A DNA stretch of 38,480 nucleotides from an uncultured Oscillibacter sp. (GTDB lineage Bacteria; Bacillota; Clostridia; Oscillospirales; Oscillospiraceae): positions 1 to 38,480 of the forward strand of contig CANDBG010000021.1 of assembly GCA_947382875.1 (NCBI GenBank), given 5' to 3'. Within the stretch, counting starts at the first letter, position 1. Each line of letters begins with the position of its first letter. Below, piece after piece: positions 7,417-16,800 of the stretch. The translations under genes and the position numbers were made by a program. Under the pieces are notes generated by a model. It ran no database searches. It was not told the DNA's origin and was given only the letters and a program-made list of their open reading frames with translations.

Positions 7417-9129
7417 ATGATTCTGCGAGGAATTGCCGCGTCCGACGGCGTGGGCCTGGGCCGGGCGGTGTGCATCCGGGAGGAAAGCCTGGATTATTCC
7501 GCCGTCACTTACTCCGGCAAGGAAACGGAGAAGGCCCGGCTGCAAAGCGCCATCGACCAGTTTAACGAGCGCACCGCCCACATGGCGGAACATATCCGCA
7601 AGCAGGTAGGGCAGAAGGAGTCCGAAATTCTCACCGGGCAGATTGCAATGCTGGCAGACCCCTTCATGCTCTCCCAAATGCAGGAATCCATTGACAACGG
7701 GTCCTGCGCGGAGGCGGCGGTGGATGCCATCTGCACCATGTACGCCGATATGTTCGCCGCCGTGGAGGATGAACTCATGCGCCAGCGCGCGACGGACGTG
7801 CGGGATGTGCGGAGCCGTCTGCTGTCGATTCTGCTGGGTACGGCGGGCGTGGACCTGTCCGACCTGCCTGCCGGAAGCGTGCTGGTGGCCCAGGACCTGA
7901 CGCCCTCCATGACGGTAGGGCTGAAAAAGGAGAACGTCGCCGCCATTCTCACCGCTACGGGCGGCAAAACGAGCCATTCGGCGATTCTGGCCCGGGCGCT
8001 GGAGCTGCCGGCTGTGCTGAGCGTGTCGAACGTGATGGAGGCCGTGAAGGATGGCGACGGACTGATTGTTGACGGCGGCGAGGGCATTGCCATTCTGAAC
8101 CCCGACGAGCGTACCCGGAACGAGTACCTGGACCGTCAGGAGGCGTTTTTGAAGCAGCGGGCGGCCCTGGAGGTCTACCGCGATCAACCCACTGTAAACG
8201 CTGACGGAAAACAATACAGTCTGTATGCAAACATCGGCTCGGTGAAGGACGCCGAAGCCGCCGCCAAATCCGGCGCGGAGGGCATCGGTCTGTTCCGGAC
8301 GGAGTTCCTGTTCATGAACCGCACCAGTCTGCCGGATGAAACCGTCCAATACGAAGCGTATAAGGCCGTGTCCCAGATCATGGAGGGCAAAGAGGTCATC
8401 ATCCGTACGCTGGATGTCGGCGGAGACAAGGCCATTGAGTACCTTGGCATGGAAAAGGAAGAAAACCCCTTCCTTGGCTACCGCGCTGTCCGCTACTGCC
8501 TGGACCGTCCCGAGCTGTACAAGGTGCAGCTGCGGGCGCTGCTGCGGGCCGGAGCGGAAGGACATAACATCAAAATCATGATTCCCCTCGTGACCTGTGT
8601 GGACGAAGTCCGCGCGGCGCGGGAGCTGTTGGAGCAGTGCAAGAAAGAGCTGGAGGAGGCCCAGATTCCTTTTGACAAGGATATCGCTCTCGGCGCAATG
8701 ATCGAAACGCCCTCCGCGGCGCTGATTGCGGACCTGCTGGCGAAGGAGTGCGACTTTTTCTCTATCGGCACCAACGACCTGACCCAGTACACCATGGCTG
8801 TGGACCGGGGCAATGCAAAAGTGGAAAAATTGTATTCGCCCCTCCAGCCCGCGGTGCTGCGGTCCATCAAGAACGTCATCGCCGCCGCCAGGGACGCCGG
8901 AATTCCGGTGGGAATGTGCGGCGAAGCCGCGGCGGACCCCCGTCTGCTGCCTCTGCTCATGACGTGGGGGCTGGACGAGTTTTCCGTGAGCGCGTCGGCG
9001 GTTCTGGCAACCCGCGCAAACATCCGCCGCTGGCTGTCCGCCGACGCGGCCCGCGTCACCGACGAGGCCATGAGCCTTTCCACCGCCACCGGCGTGGAGG
9101 GATATCTGGCGGCCTCTGTGGCGCAATGA
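7417..9129 (+). CDS. ptsI: phosphoenolpyruvate-protein phosphotransferase (PTS enzyme I)
   Basis: The 570-residue protein has normal enzyme I length and domain order. The N-terminal domain carries the active-site His187 in GGKTSHSAILAR. The C-terminal PEP-binding barrel carries GAEGIGLFRTEFLFM, IRTLDVGGDKA, GAMIETPSAAL, DFFSIGTNDLTQYT and the catalytic cysteine in GMCGEAAADP. It takes phosphate from PEP and passes it to HPr. An AAGGAGGT ribosome binding site lies just upstream of the ATG at 7417. It is followed by mtlA after 31 bases. Having enzyme I and HPr inside a sugar-specific operon with its own regulator means PTS capacity may rise together with this substrate. Confidence 0.95.
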   Translation: MILRGIAASDGVGLGRAVCIREESLDYSAVTYSGKETEKARLQSAIDQFNERTAHMAEHIRKQVGQKESEILTGQIAMLADPFMLSQMQESIDNGSCAEAAVDAICTMYADMFAAVEDELMRQRATDVRDVRSRLLSILLGTAGVDLSDLPAGSVLVAQDLTPSMTVGLKKENVAAILTATGGKTSHSAILARALELPAVLSVSNVMEAVKDGDGLIVDGGEGIAILNPDERTRNEYLDRQEAFLKQRAALEVYRDQPTVNADGKQYSLYANIGSVKDAEAAAKSGAEGIGLFRTEFLFMNRTSLPDETVQYEAYKAVSQIMEGKEVIIRTLDVGGDKAIEYLGMEKEENPFLGYRAVRYCLDRPELYKVQLRALLRAGAEGHNIKIMIPLVTCVDEVRAARELLEQCKKELEEAQIPFDKDIALGAMIETPSAALIADLLAKECDFFSIGTNDLTQYTMAVDRGNAKVEKLYSPLQPAVLRSIKNVIAAARDAGIPVGMCGEAAADPRLLPLLMTWGLDEFSVSASAVLATRANIRRWLSADAARVTDEAMSLSTATGVEGYLAASVAQ

Positions 9130-9160
9130 CAACAAACCGAATAGAAAGGTCTGATTTCCT

Positions 9161-11062
9161 TTGAAAGAGCGCGTGCAAAAATTCGGGCGCTTCCTGAGCG
9201 GAATGGTCATGCCCAACATCGGCGCGTTTATCGCCTGGGGCCTGATTGCCGCCCTGTTCATCCCCGACGGCTGGTTAGGCAAGTGGGGACCGGCCGAGAC
9301 CATCAACAGCATGGTGGGTCCGATGCTCTCCTACCTGCTCCCGATTCTGATTGGCTACACCGGCGGCAAGGCCGTCGGCGGCCAGAAGGGCGCCGTCACC
9401 GGCGCGCTGGCAACGCTGGGCGCGATTGCCTCCACAAGCAGCACCATGTTCATCGGCGCCATGATCTGCGGCCCTCTGGGCGGCTGGTGCATCAAGAAGT
9501 TTGACAAGGCCATGGAAGGCCATATCCCCGCCGGCTTTGAGATGGTGGTCAATAACTTCTCGGTCGGCATTATCGGTGGCGTCCTGGCGGTTCTGTCCAT
9601 CTTTGTGATCGGTCCCGCCTGCGTGGGACTCACCGGCATTCTGGAAAAGGGCGTCGGCATTCTGGTGAGCAACGGCCTGCTGCCCCTCACCGCGATTCTG
9701 GTGGAACCTGCGAAGGTTCTGTTCCTGAACAACGCCATCAACCACGGTGTTTTCACGCCGATTGGCACGGCGGAGGCCCAGGAAGTCGGCAAGTCCATCC
9801 TGTTCATGATTGAGTCCAACCCCGGTCCTGGTCTGGGCCTGCTGCTGGCCTACTGCGTGGCCGGTAAGGGCGAAACCCGTTCCTCTGCGGGCGCGGCGGC
9901 GTTCATCCAGTTTGTCGGCGGCATTCACGAGATTTATTTCCCCTATGTCCTTATGAACCCTATCGTAATCCTGGGGCCAATGATCGGCAACATCGCCGGT
10001 ATCTTCACGCTGTCCCTGCTGGGCGGCGGACTGGTAGCGGCGGCATCTCCCGGCAGCATCATTGCTGAGATTCTCATGACGCCCAAGGGCGGTTATCTCG
10101 CCAACTTTGCCGGAATCGGCGTGGCGGCGGCGGTCAGCTTTGCCGTCTCGGTGTTCCTGCTGCGGTTCTTTGGCAAGGACGCCAGTCTGGAAGAGGCGCA
10201 GGCACAGGTTGCCGCCAGCAAAGCGGCTTCCAAGGGAGAGAAGGCTCCTGCCAGCACCGGGGTTTCCGTATCCCCCAAGGACGTGAAGAAGATCGTCTTT
10301 GCCTGCGATGCCGGTATGGGTTCCTCCGCCATGGGCGCGACGATGCTTCGCAACAAGCTCAAGGACGCGGGGATCACGGATATCGAAGTTATCCACTATC
10401 CGGTTTCCGAGATTCCGGGCGACTGTCAGATTGTTGTGACACATCACGAGCTGTCCGGACGCGCGGCGCAGCGTGCGCCCCAGGCGCGGATTATTCCGAT
10501 CAAGAACTTCATGGGCGCGCCGGAGTACGACAAGCTGGTGAAGGAAATGGTAGAAGGCCGCAAGGGCGGTGCGGAACCGGCTCCCGCCCCGGCGGCGGAA
10601 ACGAAGCCCGCGGAAACGCCTGCCGCCGACAGCGGTACGATGCTGGAGAAGAAAAACATCGTGCTTGGCTGTAAGCCCGTCACGCCGGAAGAAGCCATCA
10701 AAGCCTGCGGCAGACTGATGGTGGAGAGCGGTTATGTCGGTGAGGGCTACATCCAGGGCATGCTGGACCGGGAAGCCAGTTTCTCCGTAGCGATCGGCAA
10801 CCATGTGGCGATTCCCCACGGCACCAACGATGTAAAGCCTACCATCAAGCGTACGGGCATTGTGGTTATGACGTACCCCGAGGGCATTGACTGGAACGGC
10901 GATAAGGTCAAGCTGGTGGTTGGCATTGCCGCCAAGGGCGACGAACATCTGGAAATTCTTGGCCGTATTGTGGCGATTGCCTCCACGGAGGAGGACACGG
11001 ATCAGATCGTCGCAGGCGCGGACGCGGAAAACCTGTTCAAGAAATTGAACGGACTTGCGTAA
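9161..11062 (+). CDS. mtlA: PTS mannitol-type transporter subunit EIICBA
   Basis: The 633-residue protein fuses three PTS domains in the order of E. coli MtlA. The membrane IIC domain spans about residues 1-345 and starts VQKFGRFLSGMVMPNIGAF, a mannitol-permease hallmark; it also has GGIHEIYFPYVLMNP. The IIB domain has Cys382 in FACDAGMGSSAMG. After an Ala/Pro linker the IIA domain has His553 in HVAIPHGT. These positions nearly match Cys384 and His554 of E. coli MtlA. The start is a TTG at 9161, supported by alignment to the family N-terminus and AGAAAGGT ten bases upstream. Mannitol is the likely substrate, but no mannitol-1-phosphate dehydrogenase gene is in the window, so another hexitol remains possible. 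Confidence 0.92.
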   Translation: MKERVQKFGRFLSGMVMPNIGAFIAWGLIAALFIPDGWLGKWGPAETINSMVGPMLSYLLPILIGYTGGKAVGGQKGAVTGALATLGAIASTSSTMFIGAMICGPLGGWCIKKFDKAMEGHIPAGFEMVVNNFSVGIIGGVLAVLSIFVIGPACVGLTGILEKGVGILVSNGLLPLTAILVEPAKVLFLNNAINHGVFTPIGTAEAQEVGKSILFMIESNPGPGLGLLLAYCVAGKGETRSSAGAAAFIQFVGGIHEIYFPYVLMNPIVILGPMIGNIAGIFTLSLLGGGLVAAASPGSIIAEILMTPKGGYLANFAGIGVAAAVSFAVSVFLLRFFGKDASLEEAQAQVAASKAASKGEKAPASTGVSVSPKDVKKIVFACDAGMGSSAMGATMLRNKLKDAGITDIEVIHYPVSEIPGDCQIVVTHHELSGRAAQRAPQARIIPIKNFMGAPEYDKLVKEMVEGRKGGAEPAPAPAAETKPAETPAADSGTMLEKKNIVLGCKPVTPEEAIKACGRLMVESGYVGEGYIQGMLDREASFSVAIGNHVAIPHGTNDVKPTIKRTGIVVMTYPEGIDWNGDKVKLVVGIAAKGDEHLEILGRIVAIASTEEDTDQIVAGADAENLFKKLNGLA

Positions 11063-11093
11063 ACGTCACGGCAGAATTTGCAAGACGAAAAAA

Positions 11094-11122
11094 GGACGGG
11101 TACAGCGTACCCGTCCTTTTTT
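11094..11122. terminator. strong terminator between mtlA and the reductase gene
   Basis: GGACGGGTAC (11094-11103), loop AGC, GTACCCGTCC (11107-11116), flanked by A6 on one side and T6 on the other, so it works in both directions. It ends the PTS operon and the convergent reductase gene. Confidence 0.95.
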
Positions 11123-11136
11123 CGCCGCGTGTTTCA

Positions 11137-12690
11137 TTAAGGGAGATATTTGGCGGCGATTTTCTCCAACGCATCAGGGTTGGCGTTCCGCCAGGAGACG
11201 TAATCCTGTCCGGCGGCCGCGGCAGCCTGTCCGACTTCCACCAGGAACGCCGGAATTTCCGTTTCCAGAAGGACGCCCAGTTCTTGTCCCATCGCTTCCT
11301 CACCCTGGCGGCTCTGGCCGCCCACGTAGAGCGTAAAGGCAGCCTGCGGTTTGCCGTCAACCATCCTGGACGCGCCCCGGAAGCCAATGACGCCGGTCTG
11401 GTGCGTACCGCAGGAGGAAGGACATCCGGAAATGTGAATCTGTGGGAGCGCGCCGTCGGGGAGTCTGGCGTCCCGCACGGCGGCCACACACGCCGCCAAC
11501 AGCTTTTGGGAGTCCCGGACACCCACTTGACAGGTAGCCCCGCCGATGCAGCTGACGGAGGTTTCAAACAGGCTTTGCGCGCTGTCGCTGGCCGTCAAGT
11601 CCCGTACCGTTTGGGCCTGGGTTCCGGTGAGGTTGATGATATAAACCGATTCATCCGGCGCGAGCCGCAGCTCTGCCGCGTCCATTTCCGCCAGAGCGTC
11701 GCTGAGAGCGCAGAGGGTTTCCAGGTTCGGCTGTCCCCCCAGAGGATGCCACACAACGGCATAGCGTCCCGGCTGTTTCTGTGCAATGACCCGGGGACCG
11801 GAAATGGATGATCCGTCCCCGGCCAGGTCCGCAGGCGCTTCGAGACGGGTGATGTCAAGGTTTTCGCCGGAGGCAAGGACTTCAGCGAGTTTTTCGTTGT
11901 AAGCCCTGACGTAATTTTCCGGACCGCCCAGAACTTCCTGCATATAGCGGGTACGGGCTTTGGCACGGTTTTCGTAGTTGCCATAGGCCCGGAAGGTTAA
12001 CCACATGGCTTTGATATAATAAAGAATTTTTCGCGGCTCCACGGCCTCCGCCACCCGGACGCCAAACCGTGGATTTCCACCCAGGCCGCCGGCGCTGTAT
12101 ACGTCGAAGGTTCCGTCGGGCCGGGCGGCAAAGCCCAGATCGCGGTAAGTGGCGTGCGTGAGGTTGCTGGGGGAGTTGGAAAAGCCGACTTTCAGTTTGC
12201 GCGGCATTTTTTCCGCCTTAATGAAATGCAGCAGGTATTCCCCAGCGGCCTCGGCCCAGGGCATCACGTCAAAATACTCGCCCTGCTCCACGCCGGAGAG
12301 GGGAGAGCACATGACGTTCCGCGGAAAATCCCCGCCGCCGCCCAAGGTGACGATTCCCGCGTCCAGAGCCTGCTCCATGATGGCGCAGACCTGCTCACAG
12401 TTCAGGTCGTGGAGCTGGATGGTCTGGCAGGTGGTGAAATGCGCCCGCGGCACGTGATATTCCCGCAGGACTCTGGCAACAAAGGCGAGCTTTTCCCGCG
12501 TGACCCGCCCGGCGGGCATCCGCAGGCGGAGCATGCTGGATTTGCCGTCCCGCTGAGCGTAGCTGCCGTAAAAACCGGAAAAGCCTTTATAGGCGGCCTT
12601 GTCCAGTTCACCGGCGTAAAAGGCGGCGGTTTTCTCCCGGAAGGCAGGCAGCTCCTGTTTCCAGGTTTCCGAATGGATCGTTTCTATCAT
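11137..12690 (-). CDS. siroheme-dependent nitrite/sulfite reductase
   Basis: The 517-residue protein is made of two nitrite/sulfite reductase repeats. The siroheme/4Fe-4S ligands are C381 and C387 (SCIGGATCQVG) and C423 and C427 (SGCPSSCGTH), in the CX5C...CX3C spacing of the family. Upstream motifs PRAHFTTCQTIQLHDL and PRNVMCSPLSG are also typical. Such enzymes carry out six-electron reduction of nitrite to ammonia or sulfite to sulfide, with ferredoxin or similar donors, in the cytoplasm. No nitrate reductase, sulfate activation or siroheme gene is nearby to decide between substrates. The ATG at 12690 has AGGGGG seven bases upstream. It is monocistronic with its own promoter and terminator. 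Confidence 0.88.
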   Translation of the reverse strand: MIETIHSETWKQELPAFREKTAAFYAGELDKAAYKGFSGFYGSYAQRDGKSSMLRLRMPAGRVTREKLAFVARVLREYHVPRAHFTTCQTIQLHDLNCEQVCAIMEQALDAGIVTLGGGGDFPRNVMCSPLSGVEQGEYFDVMPWAEAAGEYLLHFIKAEKMPRKLKVGFSNSPSNLTHATYRDLGFAARPDGTFDVYSAGGLGGNPRFGVRVAEAVEPRKILYYIKAMWLTFRAYGNYENRAKARTRYMQEVLGGPENYVRAYNEKLAEVLASGENLDITRLEAPADLAGDGSSISGPRVIAQKQPGRYAVVWHPLGGQPNLETLCALSDALAEMDAAELRLAPDESVYIINLTGTQAQTVRDLTASDSAQSLFETSVSCIGGATCQVGVRDSQKLLAACVAAVRDARLPDGALPQIHISGCPSSCGTHQTGVIGFRGASRMVDGKPQAAFTLYVGGQSRQGEEAMGQELGVLLETEIPAFLVEVGQAAAAAGQDYVSWRNANPDALEKIAAKYLP

Positions 12691-12733
12691 TGAGATTCCC
12701 CCTATGCCGGGTTTCCCCGAAAAGTTATGCTTA

Positions 12734-12762
12734 GTTTAACACAGCAGTTCCCTTGCGGCAAC
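12734..12762 (-). promoter_or_regulatory. promoter of the nitrite/sulfite reductase gene
   Basis: Reverse strand TTGCCG (12762-12757), 17 bases, TAAACT (12739-12734) with a TG two to three bases ahead. It lies 44 bases before the start codon. Confidence 0.5.
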
Positions 12763-12827
12763 TCCTTTTCAGGAATTTATTTTACCCGTCCAATCAAAAA
12801 AAGACTCTTTCGAATGGAGCGGAAGTG

Positions 12828-12836
12828 TGCTATAAT
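12828..12836 (+). promoter_or_regulatory. extended -10 promoter of the 71-residue gene
   Basis: TGCTATAAT is a perfect extended -10 element. The -35 region 17 bases upstream (TTTCGA, 12808-12813) is weak, as is common with extended -10 promoters. Confidence 0.6.
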
Positions 12837-12885
12837 ACGTACTGTATAGAAAAATCAGGATTCCACAGGCGGGGAGGTGGATGTT

Positions 12886-13101
12886 GTGAGTAAGTATAAA
12901 TGGTTTCTGCGGCAGGAAATTCGGACGAGGGAAGATATGCCGACACAGGCGGTTTTCTTTCACCTTCCACGGGGACCGGAGGGCACGGAACCGGATTATA
13001 CCGTAATTTTGAAGTATGATCTTGTGTGGTGGCCGGAGAAGGAACAGCGGTTGAACCGTTCCTATTTGCTTGCCCGGTATGAAGCGGATGGTTCGGCCTG
13101 A
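12886..13101 (+). CDS. small protein of unknown function (71 residues)
   Basis: I do not recognise this protein. It is hydrophilic with several aromatic residues (KYKWFLRQEIRTRE near the start, YTVILKYDLVWWPEKEQ in the middle), without a signal peptide, membrane segment or cysteine motif. The strand-like YTVILKYDLVWW segment hints at a compact beta fold. A GTG at 12886 is the best start because GGGGAGGTGG lies six bases upstream; the in-frame GTG at 12877 falls inside that ribosome binding site. It has its own extended -10 promoter about 50 bases upstream and is followed by a palindromic repeat, so it is a single-gene unit. Coding status rests on promoter plus ribosome binding site only. Confidence 0.6.
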   Translation: MSKYKWFLRQEIRTREDMPTQAVFFHLPRGPEGTEPDYTVILKYDLVWWPEKEQRLNRSYLLARYEADGSA

Positions 13102-13142
13102 AAAGCGTCTGCATGGAAGGCAGGCCATTCCTTCAAGGGGAG

Positions 13143-13166
13143 GGGGCGGACACATAGGTCCGCCCC
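13143..13166. repeat. REP-like GC-rich palindrome, copy 1
   Basis: GGGGCGGAC, loop ACATAG, GTCCGCCCC: a perfect 9-bp stem with a 6-base loop and no T tract. A sister copy with the same stem and loop sizes is at 17955-17978. It looks like an extragenic palindrome rather than a terminator. Confidence 0.65.
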
Positions 13167-13191
13167 TGCGGCCAAAATTTTAAGAAGCCCC

Positions 13192-13220
13192 TTGACAAAT
13201 CGGGTTACATGTGGTATCGT
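13192..13220 (+). promoter_or_regulatory. sigma-A promoter of the leader at 13.2-13.3 kb
   Basis: TTGACA at 13192-13197, a 17-base spacer and TATCGT at 13215-13220. It predicts transcription from about 13227, leaving a leader of about 135 bases before the next start codon. Confidence 0.7.
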
Positions 13221-13226
13221 AAGTAG

Positions 13227-13322
13227 GTAAATCCAGCCGCGCAGGGAGCGCCTTTTTGAAAAATGAAATAGTAAGATGAGGATGCAGGAATCGTAACATA
13301 CAGGATTTTTGCGTCCTTTTTT
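13227..13322 (+). ncRNA. candidate structured leader or small RNA of about 95 nt
   Basis: Between the promoter at 13192-13220 and a 14-bp intrinsic terminator lies a short transcript with no convincing reading frame. It contains a small GCGC/GCGC hairpin (13239-13251), a TTTTTGAAAAA palindrome (13253-13263), and the terminator stem. The next gene begins 40 bases beyond the terminator, so this could be a cis-acting attenuator or an independent small RNA. I cannot match it to a riboswitch class I know. Confidence 0.45.
13279..13322 (+). terminator. intrinsic terminator or attenuator ahead of the 126-residue gene
   Basis: AGGATGCAGGAATC (13279-13292) pairs over 14 positions, including G-U pairs, with GATTTTTGCGTCCT (13304-13317), followed by T6. 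It stands between the promoter and the start codon, the usual place for an attenuator. Confidence 0.75.
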
Positions 13323-13361
13323 GTGTGCTTACGAAAATTTTTCAAGAAAGGTGACTCCATT

Positions 13362-13742
13362 ATGAAAGAACTGAATTCCAACAACCGCACCGCCAAGACG
13401 CCCGCTTTCTCCGTTTACGCCCGCCAGGTATTGCGTGAGCAGCTCCGACAGGAGGCCGCCGCTCAGGCCCAGCGGCTCAACCGCTCCGTTGGACGCCTCA
13501 CCTCCTGCGACTCGCTGCCCTGCTCGGAGTACGGCGGCGAAGTGCAGAGGGAATGCGTTCTCATTGAACGTCTCCTTTACCTTCAGCACTGCCGTTCCGC
13601 CCTGGAACACTGCCTGGAACACGGCAGCGCACGTCTCCGGTATCGCTGGAAGGACGGTGCGCTGACCGTCACAACGTTCCAGCGTCTCCGCCAGGGGCGG
13701 GTACGCGTGAGCGGACTGGAAAGCCGCAGCGACTGCGCATAA
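13362..13742 (+). CDS. hypothetical protein, 126 residues
   Basis: I do not recognise this protein. It is basic and helical-looking: after a polar N-terminus (MKELNSNNRTAKTPAF) comes YARQVLREQLRQEAAAQAQRL, a predicted amphipathic helix, then a region with five cysteines (CDSLPCSEYGGEVQREC and LQHCRSALEHC), and a C-terminal basic strand pair (ARLRYRWKDGALTVTTFQRL). GAAAGGTGA precedes the ATG at 13362. The gene is preceded by a promoter, a structured leader with a terminator, and is followed by its own terminator, which argues for a real, conditionally expressed gene. The cysteines might bind metal, but they do not form a classical motif. Confidence 0.6.
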   Translation: MKELNSNNRTAKTPAFSVYARQVLREQLRQEAAAQAQRLNRSVGRLTSCDSLPCSEYGGEVQRECVLIERLLYLQHCRSALEHCLEHGSARLRYRWKDGALTVTTFQRLRQGRVRVSGLESRSDCA

Positions 13743-13747
13743 ATAAT

Positions 13748-13781
13748 GCCGGACCACAGAGAACCTGTGGTCCGGCGTTTT
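13748..13781. terminator. terminator after the 126-residue gene
   Basis: GCCGGACCACAG (13748-13759), loop AGAAC, CTGTGGTCCGGC (13765-13776), then GTTTTT. A weaker ATTATTT tract on the other side may let it end the convergent nifJ transcript. Confidence 0.9.
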
Positions 13782-13802
13782 TGTTTTGCTGCAAAATACG
13801 GA

Positions 13803-16800
13803 TTAGTCTTCCGCCATTTTGCGGTATTTGGCATAGCGCGCCTTGACGTCGGCAATTTCCTTTGCATACAGGGCGTCGGCCTTGCCGGGGAAGTTGTTCT
13901 TCAAGGAGGCAAACCGATTTTCACCCATGAGGAAGTCCATGAGCTTTTCCGTATCCGGTTCGGGAGAATCCAGCTGGAACGGATTCTTGCCCTCGGCGAT
14001 GCGGCGGGGATCATAGCGGTACAAGTGCCAGTAGCCGCACTCGACGGCCTTTTTCATTTCATCCTGAGAGCAGCTCATACCGGCTTTGATGTGCTGCTCC
14101 AGGCAGGGGCAGTAGCAAATGACGATGGAGGGACCGGGATAGGCTTCGGCTTCCCGCAGGGCCTTCAAAGTCTGTGCCTGATCGTAACCCATAGCCACCT
14201 GTGCGACGTATACATAACCGTACTGTATCAGGATACCGCCCAAATCTTTCTTGGAAACCTGCTTGCCGCCGGCAGCGAACTTCGCCACGGCAGAGGTAGG
14301 CGTAGACTTGGAGGACTGACCGCCGGTGTTGGAGTAGACTTCGGTATCGAGAACGAGCAGGTTTACGTCACGGTTCTGCGCCATAACGTGGTCAATGCCG
14401 CCAAAGCCGATGTCGTAAGCCCAGCCGTCGCCGCCGATGGCCCAGACGGACTTTTTCGACAGATATTCCTTGTTTTCCAGGATATACTTCACATCTTCGG
14501 TCTGCTCAGAGGTTTCCAGAGCAGCGATCAGGGCGTCGGAAACGGCGCGGGATTTTTCGCCGTCGTTCCAGTCGGCCTGATAGGCGCTGATGGCGTCCGC
14601 GGCAATACCGGCCTCTTTCAGCGCGTCCATACGGACCAGCAGTTCCTTACGGATGGCGTCCTGGGCATGGAAGTAGCCGTAAGCGAATTCGGCATTGTCT
14701 TCAAACAGGGAGTGCTCCCAGGCGGGACCCCAGCCCCGGCTGTCCTTGCAGTAAGGCAGAATCGGCGCGCCGCCGCTGATGGCAGAGGAGCACCCTGCTG
14801 CATTGCCTGCATACATCCGGTCGCCCACCAGCTGGCTGAGGAGCTTAATATAGGTTGTTTCCGCACAGCCCGCGCAGGCGGCGGAGAACTGGAAGTAAGG
14901 CTTTGCGAACTGGATATTCTTGACGCTCTTGTTGTTGATGACATCCTTCTTGAGATAGGCGTCGTTCATGGCAACCTTGTCGAAGTTCTCCTGTTCGGGC
15001 TTCATTTCCTCGAAGGGGGTCATGACGAGGGCGTCGGCGGACTTTTCGTTTTTGTTGGCGGGGCAGGCCGTCAGGCACACGCCGCAGCCAAGGCAGTCAT
15101 AAGGAGACACCTGCATCCGGAAGGAGTAAGCGGGGGCGTCCTTGCCCAAGCCCTTGGCGGGTACGGTGACAAAGGAAGCGGGAACCTGTGCTTTTTCCTC
15201 TTCGGTCAGCAGCACGGGACGAATGGCCGCATGAGGGCAGCACATCGCGCAGCGGTTGCACTGGATGCAGCTTTCGGCGTTCCACTTCGGCACCTTGAGG
15301 GCGACGCCGCGCTTGGAATAAGCGGAGGTGCCGTTTTCCCAGGTGCCGTCCAGAACGCCGTGTTTCTGGAACACGGAGACAGGCAGCTTATCTCCCTGCT
15401 GGCGGTCCATAGGAATGACGATTTCCTTGACAAAGGGCGTCGCATTGATTTCAGCGGCGGGGGTGTCGGGAGCGTCGGCCCAGCCGGCGGGGATATCCAC
15501 CTTGACGGCGGCGCTCACGCCCACGTCGACGGCCTGGTTATTCATGTCGACGATTTTCTGTCCGGCTTTTTTGAAGTAGGAGTTATAGTTATTCTGCTTC
15601 ATGTCCTCGACGGCCATTTCCAGCGGAATGACTTTTGTGAGGGCAAAGAAAGCGGCCTGTAAAATACTGTTGGTGCGGTTTGCGCCCAGACCGACCTCCA
15701 CGGCCAGCTTGGCGGCGTCGATGATATAGAACTGCGCGTGTTTACGGGCAAGGTCCCGTTTCATCTTGCCGGGAAGGCGGGCATCCAGTTCGTCGGCGCT
15801 CCAGGGGCAGTTCAGGAGGAATGTACCGCCTTCCTTGAGGTCTTCGGTGGTGTCGTATTTGTTGACGTAAGTCGGCGCGTGGACGGCCACGAAGTCGGCG
15901 GAGGAAACAGTGTAAGTAGAGCGGATTGGCGTATCACCGAAACGCAGGTGACTTTGTGTAAGGCCGCCGGACTTCATGGAGTCATAGGAGAAATAGGCTT
16001 GTGCGTACTTGTCCGCAACGAGGCCGATGGTGCTGATGGCGTTTTTGTTTGCGCCGACGGTACCGTCGCCGCCCAGGCCCCACAGCTTGCAGGAGACCTC
16101 GCCGGGGTGCGCCATTTCGACTTCTGTGTAGTCGAGGGAGGTGTGGGTCACATCGTCAATAATGCCGATGGTAAAATTATTTTTCGGCTGTTCCTGCTTG
16201 AGATTGTCGTAAACGGCGATGATCTGACCGGGGGTGGTGTCTTTGGAGCTGAGACCGTAGCGTCCGCCCACAACCTGGATATTGGTTCGTCCCGCCTGAT
16301 TCAGGGCGGTGACAACGTCGAGGTAAACGGGTTCGCCAACGGAACCGGTTTCCTTGGAGCGGTCGAGGACGGCGATTTTCTTGCAGGCAGCAGGAATCGC
16401 GTCAGTGAAGTGCTTGACAGAGAATGGGCGATACAGGTGAATCTGCACCAGGCCAACCTTACGGCCCTGCGCGTTCAGGTAATCGACGGTTTCCTTGACG
16501 GCCTCCGAAGCGGAGCACATCACGACGATGACTTCCTCAGCGTCAGGCGCGCCATAGTAGTTAAAGAGCTTATAATCGCGGCCGGTAAGTTTATTGATTT
16601 CGTCCATATAGTGCTGGACGGTATCCGGCACAGCGGCGCTTTTGACGTTTGCGCCCTCTTTGCACTGGAAGTACACATCGGGATTGACGTTGTTGCCGCG
16701 GTTTGTAGGATGTTCGGGATTGAGCGCCTGACGGCGGAATGCGTTCAGGGCATCGTAGTCGATGAGACCGCGGAGGTCTTCATAATCGAGGGCTTCAATG

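Noticed and set aside
7012-9312. 766-residue reverse ORF opposite ptsH and ptsI
   Set aside because: ptsH and ptsI on the forward strand have intact active-site motifs; the antisense frame is rich in His, Gln and Arg as expected for a shadow.
9275-10948. 557-residue reverse ORF opposite mtlA
   Set aside because: It is antisense to a full EIICBA permease with correct Cys and His positions and shows no family features.
13746-15662. 638-residue forward ORF opposite nifJ
   Set aside because: It starts inside a terminator hairpin and lies antisense to a complete oxidoreductase.
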